Both the position numbers and the translations under genes were made by a program. A model generated the notes under the pieces. That model was not told the DNA's origin, made no database searches, and worked only from the letters and a program-made list of their open reading frames with translations. From Phycisphaerae bacterium (GTDB lineage Bacteria > Planctomycetota > Phycisphaerae > Phycisphaerales > SM1A02): a stretch of 62,218 nucleotides of DNA. The stretch is from contig PBAY01000007.1 in assembly GCA_002717655.1 (NCBI GenBank), positions 1-62,218 of the forward strand, read 5' to 3'. Positions 54,016 through 62,218 of the stretch are shown here, one piece after another (within the stretch, counting starts at the first letter, position 1; every line of letters starts with the position of its first letter).

Positions 54016-54423
54016 GATTGCAGGCTTTTTGAGATCCAGAATCGGCTCTCAGCAGTCATTCAGAGCTGATTTTTAGAAATAGCCGAGATTTGACCATCAT
54101 CCGCTGACAGAAACAGAGGTTTGAGGCAGATCCATTATGTCAGCAGTTCGTATCTGGTCTGCTGGCCGTTTCTTCTGAACTCTCTCTTCTTCATTCCTCA
54201 CTCCCCCCCGTTCGCGGCTGATGATCTGAGCCAGCCTCAAAGGCAAAACGGATCACAATCTTCTGGAGCCCGTTTCGTGGACCCCGGCCCCTGGCATTCG
54301 TGCCCGGGGCCGGGGTTCTTTTCAGAATCCATGAGAAACAGGGCTACGAGCATCATCTCGCCTTGACGGGCAGTACTTCCTCGGTCGATGATCCACCCTC
54401 ATGGTTGGAAGAAGGAGCTTTGC
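54016..54423 (+). other. Intergenic region ending in a strong terminator
   Basis: 408 bases without a convincing gene. The plus-strand frame 54121-54366 runs through the terminator hairpin at 54281 and is rejected. The terminator lies 266 bases after the lipoprotein stop, so either the lipoprotein has a long 3' UTR or a small RNA is made here. No promoter is evident. Confidence 0.4.
54281..54323 (+). terminator. Rho-independent terminator
   Basis: An 11-base-pair stem ACCCCGGCCCC (54281-54291) with GGGGCCGGGGT (54306-54316), a 14-base loop, followed by TCTTTTC. It insulates the small lipoprotein region from the efflux operon. Confidence 0.88.
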
Positions 54424-54681
54424 ATGCCAAATCTGAAGTTCATGTTGATCGCCGTATTGTCAGTGATGGCAGTTCTTTCTGCAGGTTGTGATGAATATGA
54501 GCGTGAGCAGATGCGTGAAGCATCTGATGATTTTGGTTCTGCGGCAGGTCACGTCGGCAATGCAGCTGATTCGGCATTGGATCGAGCACGTTCCGGCACT
54601 GCAGATGCCTTGAGAAATCTCGGAGACAAGGTTGATGCGCACAATGACCGCATCAATCAGGAAGCGGACCAGAATCAATAG
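54424..54681 (+). CDS. Small entericidin-like lipoprotein
   Basis: 85 residues from ATG 54424 (AAGGAG upstream). The signal peptide ends at the lipobox LSAGC; the mature chain is a hydrophilic, alpha-helical stretch (EREQMREASDDFGSAAGHVG...DRARSGTADALRNLGDKVDA) resembling small entericidin- or Lpp-like lipoproteins, but too short to name. Its stop codon TAG is immediately followed by the ATG of the efflux adaptor gene, so it is the first gene of the efflux operon. Confidence 0.72.
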   Translation: MPNLKFMLIAVLSVMAVLSAGCDEYEREQMREASDDFGSAAGHVGNAADSALDRARSGTADALRNLGDKVDAHNDRINQEADQNQ

Positions 54682-55854
54682 ATGTTGAACCACCTCGTGT
54701 TTCAGTTTGCAACCCGGGCCCTGCCCATCAGCATCCTCACGATGCTGGTGTCTGGTTGTGAAAAACCACCGGAGAAGAAGCCTGAGCGAGTCGTGGCGGT
54801 CACCTCCACGCAGGTTCAGCAGTTGACCATTCCGGAACGTGTCCCGGCGGTCGGTTCTCTTCGCGCCATTGAAATTTCCACCCTTGCTCCAGAGGTCGCT
54901 GGAAATGTGATTGGGCGATATTTCGAAGATGGACAGCGCATCAAGAGAGGGGACATTCTCTATACGCTTGATCGTCGTACACAGGAAGCCCAGTTGCAGT
55001 CCACCAAGGCCCAGCTTGCGGAGCAGGAGTGGATCTGGGAACGCATGAAGATTCTGGCTGAGACTCAATCCGCCAGTGATGCGGAGGTCGCCGAGACGGC
55101 CTATGCCATTGAATCACTCAAGGCACAGGTGGCTCAGCAGGAATCCGTCGTCGACAAGCTCACCATACGCGCACCCTATGACGGTCGCGTAGCCATCCAC
55201 ATGATCGACGTGGGCAGCTATGCCGCCATCGGTGACAATCTCGTCGAGGTTGTAAATGACTCCATGATGCTTGTTGATTATGACCTGCCCACCATGTGGT
55301 TGCCGAAGCTGAAGGTTGGTCAGGAGATCAGTCTCATTACGGAGGCGGATCCAACTCGCACCTATTCAGGGCGTGTGACGGCCATCAATCCCATGGTCAA
55401 TGTCAGTACGCGGACCATACAGGTGCGAGGGCAGATTCCCAATTCTGATTTCAGCCTTCGTTCCGGTCTTTATGCCCATGTGTCACATGTCGTGGGTTCA
55501 TTCGATGACGTGCTGGTCGTTCCGCAGGGATCCTTGATCTACAGTGATGCCGGTGCCTCGGTCTATGCAGTTGAGCAGAGCCGTGCAGTTCTGGTGCCTG
55601 TGGAGGTGATTCACAAGTTTGATGCGGAAGCCATCGTCGCACCGGGCAAGCGTCCAAAGAAATCATCTTCGACGCCCTCTAATGCGAATGCATCCAAGCC
55701 ACCTGCTGTGACACTGAAGAAGGGGCTTCAGATCGTGGTAGAGGGTGCCGCCAAGATTCGTCCTGGAATGAAGTTGAAGACGTCACCATTTCATCCCGCA
55801 GATGTCTCGGTCACCACAGGCCTGGCCAAGACCAAGACGACGGGTGAGGACTGA
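54682..55854 (+). CDS. RND efflux periplasmic adaptor (membrane fusion protein)
   Basis: 390 residues with a lipoprotein-type signal (lipobox VSGC, about residue 26). The adaptor bridges the inner-membrane pump and an outer-membrane channel. Visible: the first lipoyl half VPAVGSLRAIEISTLAPEVA, GQRIKRGDILYTLDRR, the helical hairpin TQEAQLQSTKAQLAEQEWIW, the second lipoyl half DKLTIRAPYDGRVAIHMIDV and the barrel region (GRVTAINPMVNVSTRTIQV). A Lys/Ser/Pro-rich insert (about 318-340) precedes the C-terminal end. The permease starts 6 bases downstream; no TolC-like gene is next to it. Confidence 0.93.
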   Translation: MLNHLVFQFATRALPISILTMLVSGCEKPPEKKPERVVAVTSTQVQQLTIPERVPAVGSLRAIEISTLAPEVAGNVIGRYFEDGQRIKRGDILYTLDRRTQEAQLQSTKAQLAEQEWIWERMKILAETQSASDAEVAETAYAIESLKAQVAQQESVVDKLTIRAPYDGRVAIHMIDVGSYAAIGDNLVEVVNDSMMLVDYDLPTMWLPKLKVGQEISLITEADPTRTYSGRVTAINPMVNVSTRTIQVRGQIPNSDFSLRSGLYAHVSHVVGSFDDVLVVPQGSLIYSDAGASVYAVEQSRAVLVPVEVIHKFDAEAIVAPGKRPKKSSSTPSNANASKPPAVTLKKGLQIVVEGAAKIRPGMKLKTSPFHPADVSVTTGLAKTKTTGED

Positions 55855-55860
55855 TCAGCG

Positions 55861-58800
55861 ATGGCTGTACTTGAGATGCTGATCAGACGGCCCATCGTGG
55901 CCTTTGTCTGCAACATGCTGCTCATCGTCTTCGGCGTGGCGGCTTATGTGAATCTTCCAATCGCGGAGTATCCGGCCATTTCCCTGCCGGAGATCACGAT
56001 CAATACCACCTATCAGGGTGCTGATGCGGCCCTGATGGAAGCGGAGATCACGACACCCATCGAGCAGGTGCTTTCGGGAGTCGAGGGGATCATCTACTAC
56101 ACCTCGACAAGTACCCAGGGCACTTCTCTGATCACGGTGACACTGGAAATGGGAGCAGATGTCGGCATTGCTGCCACGCTCCTACAGAACCGTGTTTCGC
56201 AGGCTTCCAGCAACTTCCCATCAGAAGCGCTTCCTCCGGTCGTCATGACCGGCGCGGCGGTCCCGCAGATCTATCTCACGCTTGCAAGCAAGACGGCCAC
56301 GCTTCAGGAGCTCACGGCGGTCTATGACATCGGGCTCATGAACACCCTGCAGAACCTTGATGGCGTGATGCAGATCAACAACTTCGGCAATCCCTACGGC
56401 ATGCGACTGTGGATAGATCCAGCGAAACTGGCCGCTCATGATCTCACGCCATTGGATGTCTCCAATGCCATCAAGGAACAGAGCGTGGCCATGGCGGCAG
56501 GGGACTTTCTCAACGACTACCGCCAGTATGACCTGGTCACGGATTTCCGGATCAATACGCCGGATGATTATTCCGACATGATCATCGCGTTCCGTGACGG
56601 GTTTCCAATTCGTCTCAGTGACGTCGGCAAGGCGGAGCTCGGCGGCAACAGCGAGCCGCCATCCACGTTGTTCATCCAGAATGGGCGAACGTCGCTGGGA
56701 TTGGCCGTTAAAACCTATGCAGATGCGAATGCCATCGATGTTTCCAATGCGATTCGAGCCATCCTGCCAGAATTGAATCAGTCATTGCCCGGGGACATGG
56801 AACTGGTCATCGTGTATGACCGCACCGATTTCGTGAGATCTTCGATCAAGGAAGTCATGAAGTCGATCATTGAAGCCATCGTGCTCGTGATCTTCGTCGT
56901 GTCACTCTTCCTGCTTTCATGGAGAGCGGTACTGGTTCCCATCGTCACGATTCCATTGTCTCTTTTCGGTGCGATGGGCCTGCTCATGTTGCTGGGGTTC
57001 AGCCTGAACACGATGACCCTGCTGGCTCTTGTTCTGGCGATTGGCCTGGTTGTCGACGACGGAATCGTGGTACTGGAGAACATCTTCCGGTACATGGAGA
57101 TGGGCAAGCGTCCCATGCGTGCGGCCATTGATGGACTGCGAGACATCCTGTTCCCACTGATTGCGACCACCACGACCTTGGCATTGGTGTTTGCGCCGGT
57201 TGGTCTGGTGCCGGGTCAGACCGGCGCCCTGTTCGAGCAGTTTGCGTTCACGCTTGCCGGGACGGTATTGATCTCAGGCTTCATTGCGATGACGCTCAGC
57301 CCGGTGATGTGTCGTCTGCTTCTGCGCCCGCCCAAGGCGGTGAGAGAGCGTCTTGAGCGTGGGGAAGAAATCCAGTCAAGCGAAGGCGAGGACTGGATCA
57401 GCCGCTCGTACAGCGCCATCCTCACGTTCATCCTCAGAAGGCTTCGTCCAGTCGTCATCCTGGTTGCGATTGGCGTTGCGGTCTCTGCATGGTTGGTCGG
57501 GAAGACGCTCCAATCGGAACTTCTGCCCACCGAGGATCAGAGTGTCGTGTTCTGTTTCTACGAAGCGCCGCAGAGTGCCTCTTTTGCAGACATGCGACGC
57601 AATGTCGATCAGATTCATGAAGTATTGAAGACGGTTCCAGAAGGTCTTGATGTCATCGCCATGATCGGGATGCCGTCTCCCAATCAGTATGAAGGTCTCG
57701 CCATTCTTACGCTTGTTCCGGAAGACAAGCGTTCTCGTTCACAGCAGGAGATCGTGAAATCACTGCAGAAGCCGATCGGTGAGATTCCTGGCGTCATGGC
57801 ATTCCCGCTCAACATTCCGCCATCAGTCTTCGGTGGTGTGAGCAACCAGGAGATCAACTACGTCTGGAAGACGATGGGCGGCTACGAGACGCTCTGGGAA
57901 GCCTGGGAACAGTTCCGGTCCGATCCGGAAACCGCGAAGTACATCGCGCAGCCTCAGGTCGATCTGGATCTGACGAATCCCCAGTACAAGGTGACCATCG
58001 ATCGAGATCTGGCCATGGCTTCAGGTGTGTCGGTATCGGATGCCGCCAGTACGCTCGCGGCGACGCTTGCACCTGAACGTGTGAACCAGTTCGTGAAGGC
58101 AGGGATGGCCTACTGGGTCTATCTGGGCATTCACCCCGAGAACCTTGCTGACGAACGAATTCTCGAAGAGATCTATGTCCGTGGTTCCGAGGACAAACTG
58201 GTTCCCCTTGATTCTCTGGTGACGCTGGAGCCGGTTCTTGGTCCGCTCTATGCGAACCATTACATCGGCCAGAAGTCGCTGACCCTCAATGCCAATCCGG
58301 CTCCGGGTTCGGCGCTGGGTGAATCCCTCAAGTATCTCGAGGACTGGACGGATCAAAACACCGCGGGAATCGTCCCGACGACCACTGGTTACTCGTGGAC
58401 CTATGAACAAGGGCAGGGCAAGCTCGGTTTGACCTTCCTGATGGGCATTCTCGTGGTCTATCTCGTGCTCTCGGCCATGTTCAACAGCTTCGTGGATCCG
58501 TTGATTGTTCTGCTCTGTGTTCCGCTTTCCATGTTGGGAGCACTGCTTTGTCTGAAGTTCAGCGGCGAGACCCTCAATCTGTATTCCAACATCGGAATTC
58601 TGACGCTCATCGGGCTTATCTCCAAGCACGGCATTCTGATCGTGGAGGTGGCCAATCGAGGAAGGCGTGAAGGTCTTTCCGTCATGGATGCGACCATTCA
58701 GGCAGGCAAACTTCGTGTACGTCCGATCCTGATGACAACCGGGGCCATGGTTCTTGGTGCGGTCCCGCTCATCATCGAAGGTGGAGCCGGTCATGAGACG

Positions 58801-58968
58801 AGGCAGCCGATCGGCTGGGTCATTGTCGGAGGCATGCTGTTTGGAACCTTGATGTCTCTCTTCGTCGTTCCAACGGTGTACTCCTATCTTTCCAGTCTGC
58901 AGAAGAAACGGTTCCTGCCAAGAGATGAAGATGGTCAGATCATCGTTTCCGCCGAGGGGAATGATTGA
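55861..58968 (+). CDS. RND efflux permease (AcrB/MexB family)
   Basis: 1035 residues, the usual size for the hydrophobe/amphiphile efflux permeases. It uses the proton gradient to expel drugs or lipophilic compounds. The proton relay residues are present: paired Asp in AIGLVVDDGIVVLENIF (TM4) and Lys in IGLISKHGILIVEVAN (TM10). The start is typical of inner-membrane RND pumps: MLIRRPIVAFVCNMLLIVFG. Two large periplasmic loops follow TM1 and TM7. It overlaps the next gene by 8 bases. Substrates cannot be told from sequence. Confidence 0.96.
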   Translation: MAVLEMLIRRPIVAFVCNMLLIVFGVAAYVNLPIAEYPAISLPEITINTTYQGADAALMEAEITTPIEQVLSGVEGIIYYTSTSTQGTSLITVTLEMGADVGIAATLLQNRVSQASSNFPSEALPPVVMTGAAVPQIYLTLASKTATLQELTAVYDIGLMNTLQNLDGVMQINNFGNPYGMRLWIDPAKLAAHDLTPLDVSNAIKEQSVAMAAGDFLNDYRQYDLVTDFRINTPDDYSDMIIAFRDGFPIRLSDVGKAELGGNSEPPSTLFIQNGRTSLGLAVKTYADANAIDVSNAIRAILPELNQSLPGDMELVIVYDRTDFVRSSIKEVMKSIIEAIVLVIFVVSLFLLSWRAVLVPIVTIPLSLFGAMGLLMLLGFSLNTMTLLALVLAIGLVVDDGIVVLENIFRYMEMGKRPMRAAIDGLRDILFPLIATTTTLALVFAPVGLVPGQTGALFEQFAFTLAGTVLISGFIAMTLSPVMCRLLLRPPKAVRERLERGEEIQSSEGEDWISRSYSAILTFILRRLRPVVILVAIGVAVSAWLVGKTLQSELLPTEDQSVVFCFYEAPQSASFADMRRNVDQIHEVLKTVPEGLDVIAMIGMPSPNQYEGLAILTLVPEDKRSRSQQEIVKSLQKPIGEIPGVMAFPLNIPPSVFGGVSNQEINYVWKTMGGYETLWEAWEQFRSDPETAKYIAQPQVDLDLTNPQYKVTIDRDLAMASGVSVSDAASTLAATLAPERVNQFVKAGMAYWVYLGIHPENLADERILEEIYVRGSEDKLVPLDSLVTLEPVLGPLYANHYIGQKSLTLNANPAPGSALGESLKYLEDWTDQNTAGIVPTTTGYSWTYEQGQGKLGLTFLMGILVVYLVLSAMFNSFVDPLIVLLCVPLSMLGALLCLKFSGETLNLYSNIGILTLIGLISKHGILIVEVANRGRREGLSVMDATIQAGKLRVRPILMTTGAMVLGAVPLIIEGGAGHETRQPIGWVIVGGMLFGTLMSLFVVPTVYSYLSSLQKKRFLPRDEDGQIIVSAEGND

Positions 58969-59395
58969 CGTGCCTGTTGTTCTGAATGTTTCCACCCGGG
59001 GCAAGGGGCTGTATGAGATCACTGATCTGGTACAGCAAGCAGTTGCCGAGGCCGGTGGGTCAGGAATGGATGGTCTCTGCACGGTCTTCATGCAGCACAC
59101 CTCCGCAAGTCTGACCATTCAGGAAAATGCCGACCCAAGTGCCAGGCGGGATCTTGAGGATTGGCTGGAGCGATCAGTGCCGGAACATGATCCAGCCTAC
59201 ACGCATGTCGATGAAGGTCCCGATGACATGCCCTCGCACATACGTTCGATGTTGACGGATGTCAGTCTTGGGATTCCCGTTCAGTCAGGCAGACTGATGC
59301 TGGGTACCTGGCAGGGGATCTATCTCTGTGAGCATCGCCGTTCCCCGCATGCTCGCCGGGTGGCGGTCGTGGTCACGCCGGCCTGTTCCGGTTGA
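58961..59395 (+). CDS. YjbQ family (UPF0047) protein
   Basis: 144 residues from ATG 58961, which overlaps the RND permease gene by 8 bases. The family is a compact beta fold related to secondary thiamine-phosphate synthases; the cellular role is not settled. Family signatures: MQHTSASLTIQENADPSAR, THVDEGPDDMPSHI, IPVQSGRLMLGTWQGIYL and RRVAVVVTP. The histidines and acidic residues of the putative metal site (QHTSAS, DDMPSHI) are kept. Operon position after the efflux pump is suggested by the overlap. Confidence 0.93.
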   Translation: MIDVPVVLNVSTRGKGLYEITDLVQQAVAEAGGSGMDGLCTVFMQHTSASLTIQENADPSARRDLEDWLERSVPEHDPAYTHVDEGPDDMPSHIRSMLTDVSLGIPVQSGRLMLGTWQGIYLCEHRRSPHARRVAVVVTPACSG

Positions 59396-59402
59396 GTTCA
59401 GT

Positions 59403-60371
59403 TCAGGAATCCGGTTCATCGGCTTCTGCAGGAATCCAGGGGTAGTTCTGGTAGGTCACGTCACTTGAACCATCATCGTAGAGGTCCACCATGGCATAGC
59501 CTGGTGCGAACTCCTGATAGTTCCCATCCCACCAGCCACCGCATACAGCTCCATTGCAGGCGTATCTCACGCCGAGGTAGTCGACCACATCAACAAGATG
59601 AATATGCCCCGACAGGCAGAGTTTGACATTCGGATGCTTCTGGAAGAGGTCCTTGATCCTGCGAGCATCGACATGCATCCAGGCACCCGGCACGATCCAG
59701 TCAAGGGTTTCTTCGTTGTCCCCATCAAAAAAAGTGGACGCGGAAAGAATTGGAATATGGCTCACGATGCAGATCGGAGTTCCAGCGGGGATCGACTGTA
59801 GCCTGGTGGCCAGCCACTGGAACTGGGTTTCATCAAGCATTCCCTTGTAGCCACCTTCGCCACCTCGCAGCACATTGGGACTGGTGCTGTCCAGCACAAT
59901 GAAGTGCCAGCCGGACTTTTCCCAGTCGTAGTAGCGACCAGGCAGACCGTAGGCATCGACTGCCCATTGCTTGCCATCCACGGGGTGCATCCCCAGCACA
60001 TCATGATTTCCGATCACGGTTCGATGGGGCAGTGAGCAGTTCTGCTTGAGTACATCTCGCCACGTCGCCAGTTGGATGTCAGCTCGTTCACTTCCCTCCT
60101 CACTGTCGACATTCATGACATTGTCGCCACCGAAGATGATCATCGAAGGAGGGTCAGGCTGCGTCTGCACATGATTCAGGCAGGTGGCCAGTCCTTCGCC
60201 AGCCTTCTTCTCCGGTTGAACATGGGTGTCAGTCAGATGGGCCAGCCTCAGTACGCGTTTACGTTCAGCGGCTGAAGCGGTTGCGGTACTGGCAGGATTC
60301 AGTACTCCAAGTGCCAGCCCTGCGGCGCCAGTTGCCATGACTTTCCGTCTTGTCGTTGAAGAATTGTTCAT
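59403..60371 (-). CDS. Tat-exported metallophosphoesterase
   Basis: 322 residues from ATG 60371 (AGGAGA upstream). The N-terminus STTRRKVMATGAAGLALG is a twin-arginine signal. The calcineurin-type metal motifs follow in order: HLTDTHVQP (Asp-x-His), FGGDNVMN (GGDN), IGNHDVLG (GNHD), SHIPI and SGHIHLVDV (GHxH). It is expected to hydrolyse phosphodiesters or phosphomonoesters outside the cytoplasm; the substrate is unknown. It is convergent with the YjbQ-family gene, 7 bases apart, and divergent from the beta-helix gene. Confidence 0.92.
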   Translation of the reverse strand: MNNSSTTRRKVMATGAAGLALGVLNPASTATASAAERKRVLRLAHLTDTHVQPEKKAGEGLATCLNHVQTQPDPPSMIIFGGDNVMNVDSEEGSERADIQLATWRDVLKQNCSLPHRTVIGNHDVLGMHPVDGKQWAVDAYGLPGRYYDWEKSGWHFIVLDSTSPNVLRGGEGGYKGMLDETQFQWLATRLQSIPAGTPICIVSHIPILSASTFFDGDNEETLDWIVPGAWMHVDARRIKDLFQKHPNVKLCLSGHIHLVDVVDYLGVRYACNGAVCGGWWDGNYQEFAPGYAMVDLYDDGSSDVTYQNYPWIPAEADEPDS

Positions 60372-60569
60372 CCTGTTCTCCTGTTGGGAATGACCGTACA
60401 CGCAGGTTGGCGGATGGGGCAAGTGAACCTCGAAAGCTCGTGCAGGTCGTCATGAATCATGTGAGTTCATTGTTCATGGCTTGTTGGAGGCTGTCAGAGG
60501 CCCGGTTCATACGGAATCTGATCGGTTCATGGGTTCCGCAGCACATCGTTGGGATGTATGGTGAACGGT

Positions 60570-61832
60570 ATGAAGGCACTCATGACATCACTGGCATCCC
60601 TGCTTCTTCTTTCAGTGGCTGGGTGTGCGGAGACGATCAATGTCCCCGATGATCTGCCGACGATCGACTGGGCGGTCAAATTCGCCTTTGATGGGGATGA
60701 AATTGTCGTTGCGCCAGGTACCTATGCCGCTACGACAGGCACGGTGATCAACCCTCAGGGCAAGGCCATCACGATTCGAAGCAGTGGTGGTCCCGAAGTG
60801 ACCTTCATTGAGGGTGAGTTCCAGTCTCGAGGTCTGCTTTGCGAGTCGGGTGAAACCAGTCAGACGATCATCGAGGGATTCACGATTCAGAACTGCAGCG
60901 CTCCATGGTACGACTGGAATGGAAACAACCAGGAAGACTACTGGGAGTATTTTGGTGGCGGTGCCTGGTGCCGTGATGGAAGCAGTCCGACGATTCGATC
61001 TTGCGTGTTTCTGAATGGCGTGGCGGAGTATGGCGGTGGCATCTGCTGCTTCGATGAATCCGGCAGCGAGAACAGCCCGATCATCGAGAACTGCCGCTTC
61101 GAAGGGAACACGGCAGGGCCTGGCGTCGGCGGTGCTATCTACAGCAACTCAGGCAGTCCAGCCATCATCGGCTGTGAGTTTGTCGGTAATTCCGCATCCT
61201 ATGGTGGTGGAATTCTCAACTTCGGAGGCAGTGATGCCGTCATCACCGACTGCATTTTCGATACGAACATCGCTCAGCTTGATGGCGGTGCGATGTACAA
61301 CGATTCAAGCATGCCCACCGTGAGCTCCTGTTCCTTTGTCAACAATCGTGCGGAGGATGATGGAGGCGCCGTCTTCAATGCCGACCCGTCAAGCAGTCAG
61401 AACATTCCCGTCTTCATCGAATGCAGCTTTACTGGAAACATCGCCGTCGATGAAGGTGGAGCCATGCACAACTTCTCGGTCAGTCCCGAGCTGACTTCGT
61501 GCAGCATGACTTCAAATTCAGCATCGCAGGGCGGTGCGATCTACAGCTGGAACAGCAGTAATCCATCAATCGCAGCCACGACCATCTGTGGCAACACATC
61601 CGATCAGATCTTCGGCAACTGGACTGATGAAGGGGCCAATGACATCTCCGATAGTTGCGGTCAGGATGACTGTCCTGATGCCAATGATGACGGGCAGGTG
61701 AATGTGAATGACATCCTGCTGATCATTGCTGCCTGGAATACTGATGATCCCGGGGCTGATGTGGATGGAGATGGCTGGGTCGGCACCGATGACATCCTCG
61801 CTGTGCTGGCAGGCTGGGGTCTCTGCAAGTAG
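60570..61832 (+). CDS. Beta-helix dockerin lipoprotein
   Basis: 420 residues from ATG 60570 (an upstream ATG at 60549 is also possible). The signal ends at SVAGC, a possible lipobox, so it may be lipid-anchored. The main part (about 25-355) is a right-handed parallel beta-helix with the repeating pattern SP-x-I-x-NC-x-F-x-GN-x-A and GGAIYS/GGGILNF/GGAMYND units, as in polymorphic outer-membrane proteins. A C-terminal dockerin pair ends it (DANDDGQVNVNDILLIIAAW, DVDGDGWVGTDDILAVLAGW). Cell-surface adhesion or polysaccharide contact is inferred, not shown. Confidence 0.85.
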   Translation: MKALMTSLASLLLLSVAGCAETINVPDDLPTIDWAVKFAFDGDEIVVAPGTYAATTGTVINPQGKAITIRSSGGPEVTFIEGEFQSRGLLCESGETSQTIIEGFTIQNCSAPWYDWNGNNQEDYWEYFGGGAWCRDGSSPTIRSCVFLNGVAEYGGGICCFDESGSENSPIIENCRFEGNTAGPGVGGAIYSNSGSPAIIGCEFVGNSASYGGGILNFGGSDAVITDCIFDTNIAQLDGGAMYNDSSMPTVSSCSFVNNRAEDDGGAVFNADPSSSQNIPVFIECSFTGNIAVDEGGAMHNFSVSPELTSCSMTSNSASQGGAIYSWNSSNPSIAATTICGNTSDQIFGNWTDEGANDISDSCGQDDCPDANDDGQVNVNDILLIIAAWNTDDPGADVDGDGWVGTDDILAVLAGWGLCK

Positions 61833-62005
61833 GCCAAATCTGCGGATGATCCGAGAATCGACTGTTTCATGGCCGTCTCTGGGGACCTCCATCTCTGTTT
61901 GAGCCTGGATGCCGATTTTATGGGCGTCATTGTGCTTTGAGCGAAGTATGTTGAAGGGAATGCCCGATCATCCTGTCTGGCACATTGAGAAGAGGAGCTG
62001 CCATC

Positions 62006-62218
62006 ATGAAGAAGAGTCCACGCTGTCGTTCTTTCGTCTCAAGCGGTCTGCTGCTTTTTGGATTGGTGCTGGCTGGTTGTTCGACAGCCAACAGGACCGT
62101 TACGACTCAGGTGAATCAATTCACAAGCAGTTCGCAGGATCACGTTGCGGTTGCCGTTGACGAGCTCGATCGAGTTCTGGTCGTCTGGGACAGTCGTCGA
62201 CAGCAGGATGGACGTTAC
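62006..62218 (+). CDS. Lipoprotein, N-terminal part (cut by window edge)
   Basis: The first 71 codons are in the window. ATG 62006 is preceded by AGAGGAG. A lipoprotein signal of basic residues and a hydrophobic stretch ends at the lipobox LVLAGC (about residue 23). The visible mature part reads TVTTQVNQFTSSSQDHVAVA and DRVLVVWDSRRQQDGRY, which recalls surface proteins with repeated 'VVWxSRRQ...GRY' strands (possible beta-propeller repeats). Function unknown; the frame is open to the window edge. Confidence 0.75.
   Translation, partial: MKKSPRCRSFVSSGLLLFGLVLAGCSTANRTVTTQVNQFTSSSQDHVAVAVDELDRVLVVWDSRRQQDGRY

Noticed and set aside
54121..54366. 81-codon open frame between the two small lipoproteins
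   Set aside because: It crosses a strong terminator, has no ribosome site and low-quality composition.
1..62218. CRISPR arrays, transposases, integrases, phage genes, attachment sites
   Set aside because: I looked for repeat-spacer arrays, inverted-repeat-bounded genes and integrase motifs next to the three tRNA genes and saw none.

Overview
The window looks like a chromosomal segment of a marine planctomycete of the Phycisphaerae/Phycisphaerales type. This is inferred from gene content: many secreted proteins ending in type I dockerin-like calcium-binding repeats, six-cysteine GACC modules, PEP-CTERM-like tails of the form IPAPGA...RRRR, a type IV prepilin-like protein, a DUF2231-cytochrome c-LRR protein, and a response regulator with an N-terminal excisionase-type helix-turn-helix. 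Most genes are well packed, often with start/stop overlaps (ATGA, TGATG), and rho-independent hairpins are frequent. I see no insertion sequence, prophage, CRISPR array or origin.

Layout. 1-7.2 kb (minus): the ribosomal/RNA polymerase cluster rplK-rplA-rplJ-rplL-rpoB-rpoC (rpoC cut by the window edge), with a good promoter before rplK and alternative hairpins between rplL and rpoB. 7.2-16 kb: an FHA protein, tsaD and a release-factor-like GGQ protein (plus); an M20 amidohydrolase and an S41 protease (minus); hflX coupled to an unknown protein with a nuclease-like motif, then an M29 aminopeptidase (plus). 16-20.8 kb (minus): an MMPL/HpnN-like transporter, a stand-alone GspE/PilB N-terminal-domain protein, and two overlapping PEP-CTERM-like genes. 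21-24.6 kb (plus): an unknown membrane/TPR protein and umuDC with a candidate operator. 24.6-29.8 kb: a dockerin protein, an MBL-rhodanese protein, tRNA-Phe, a nitrilase-family amidase, a zinc-ribbon membrane protein and tRNA-His. 30-36 kb (plus): pckA, an HTH-REC regulator, nadE and mutL. 36-39.8 kb (minus): a cobalamin riboswitch followed by a secreted dockerin protein, a prepilin-like protein, moeA and moaD. 40-45.6 kb (plus): a secreted HEAT protein with a degenerate receiver domain, tRNA-Thr, gadB with a DUF3817 gene, a secreted LolA-like protein and a decayed alpha/beta hydrolase. 45.7-51.8 kb (minus): two large paralogous secreted trypsin-like proteases with GACC modules and dockerins. 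52-59.4 kb (plus): the cytochrome-LRR protein, two small lipoproteins, an RND efflux pair and a YjbQ-family gene. 59.4-62.2 kb: a Tat-exported phosphoesterase, a beta-helix dockerin lipoprotein and the start of another lipoprotein.

The most unusual item is the minus-strand cobalamin riboswitch at about 39.55-39.73 kb. It stands before a signal-peptide/dockerin protein and a prepilin-like protein rather than any recognised B12 synthesis or BtuB gene, which suggests a surface-located cobalamin capture or cobalamin-responsive envelope system. Second-tier items are the rplL-rpoB hairpin switch, the umuDC operator with a possibly leaderless mRNA, the secreted pseudo-receiver HEAT protein, the hflX-coupled nuclease-like protein and the paired secreted proteases. 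All functional assignments come from reading motifs by eye; no database search was run.
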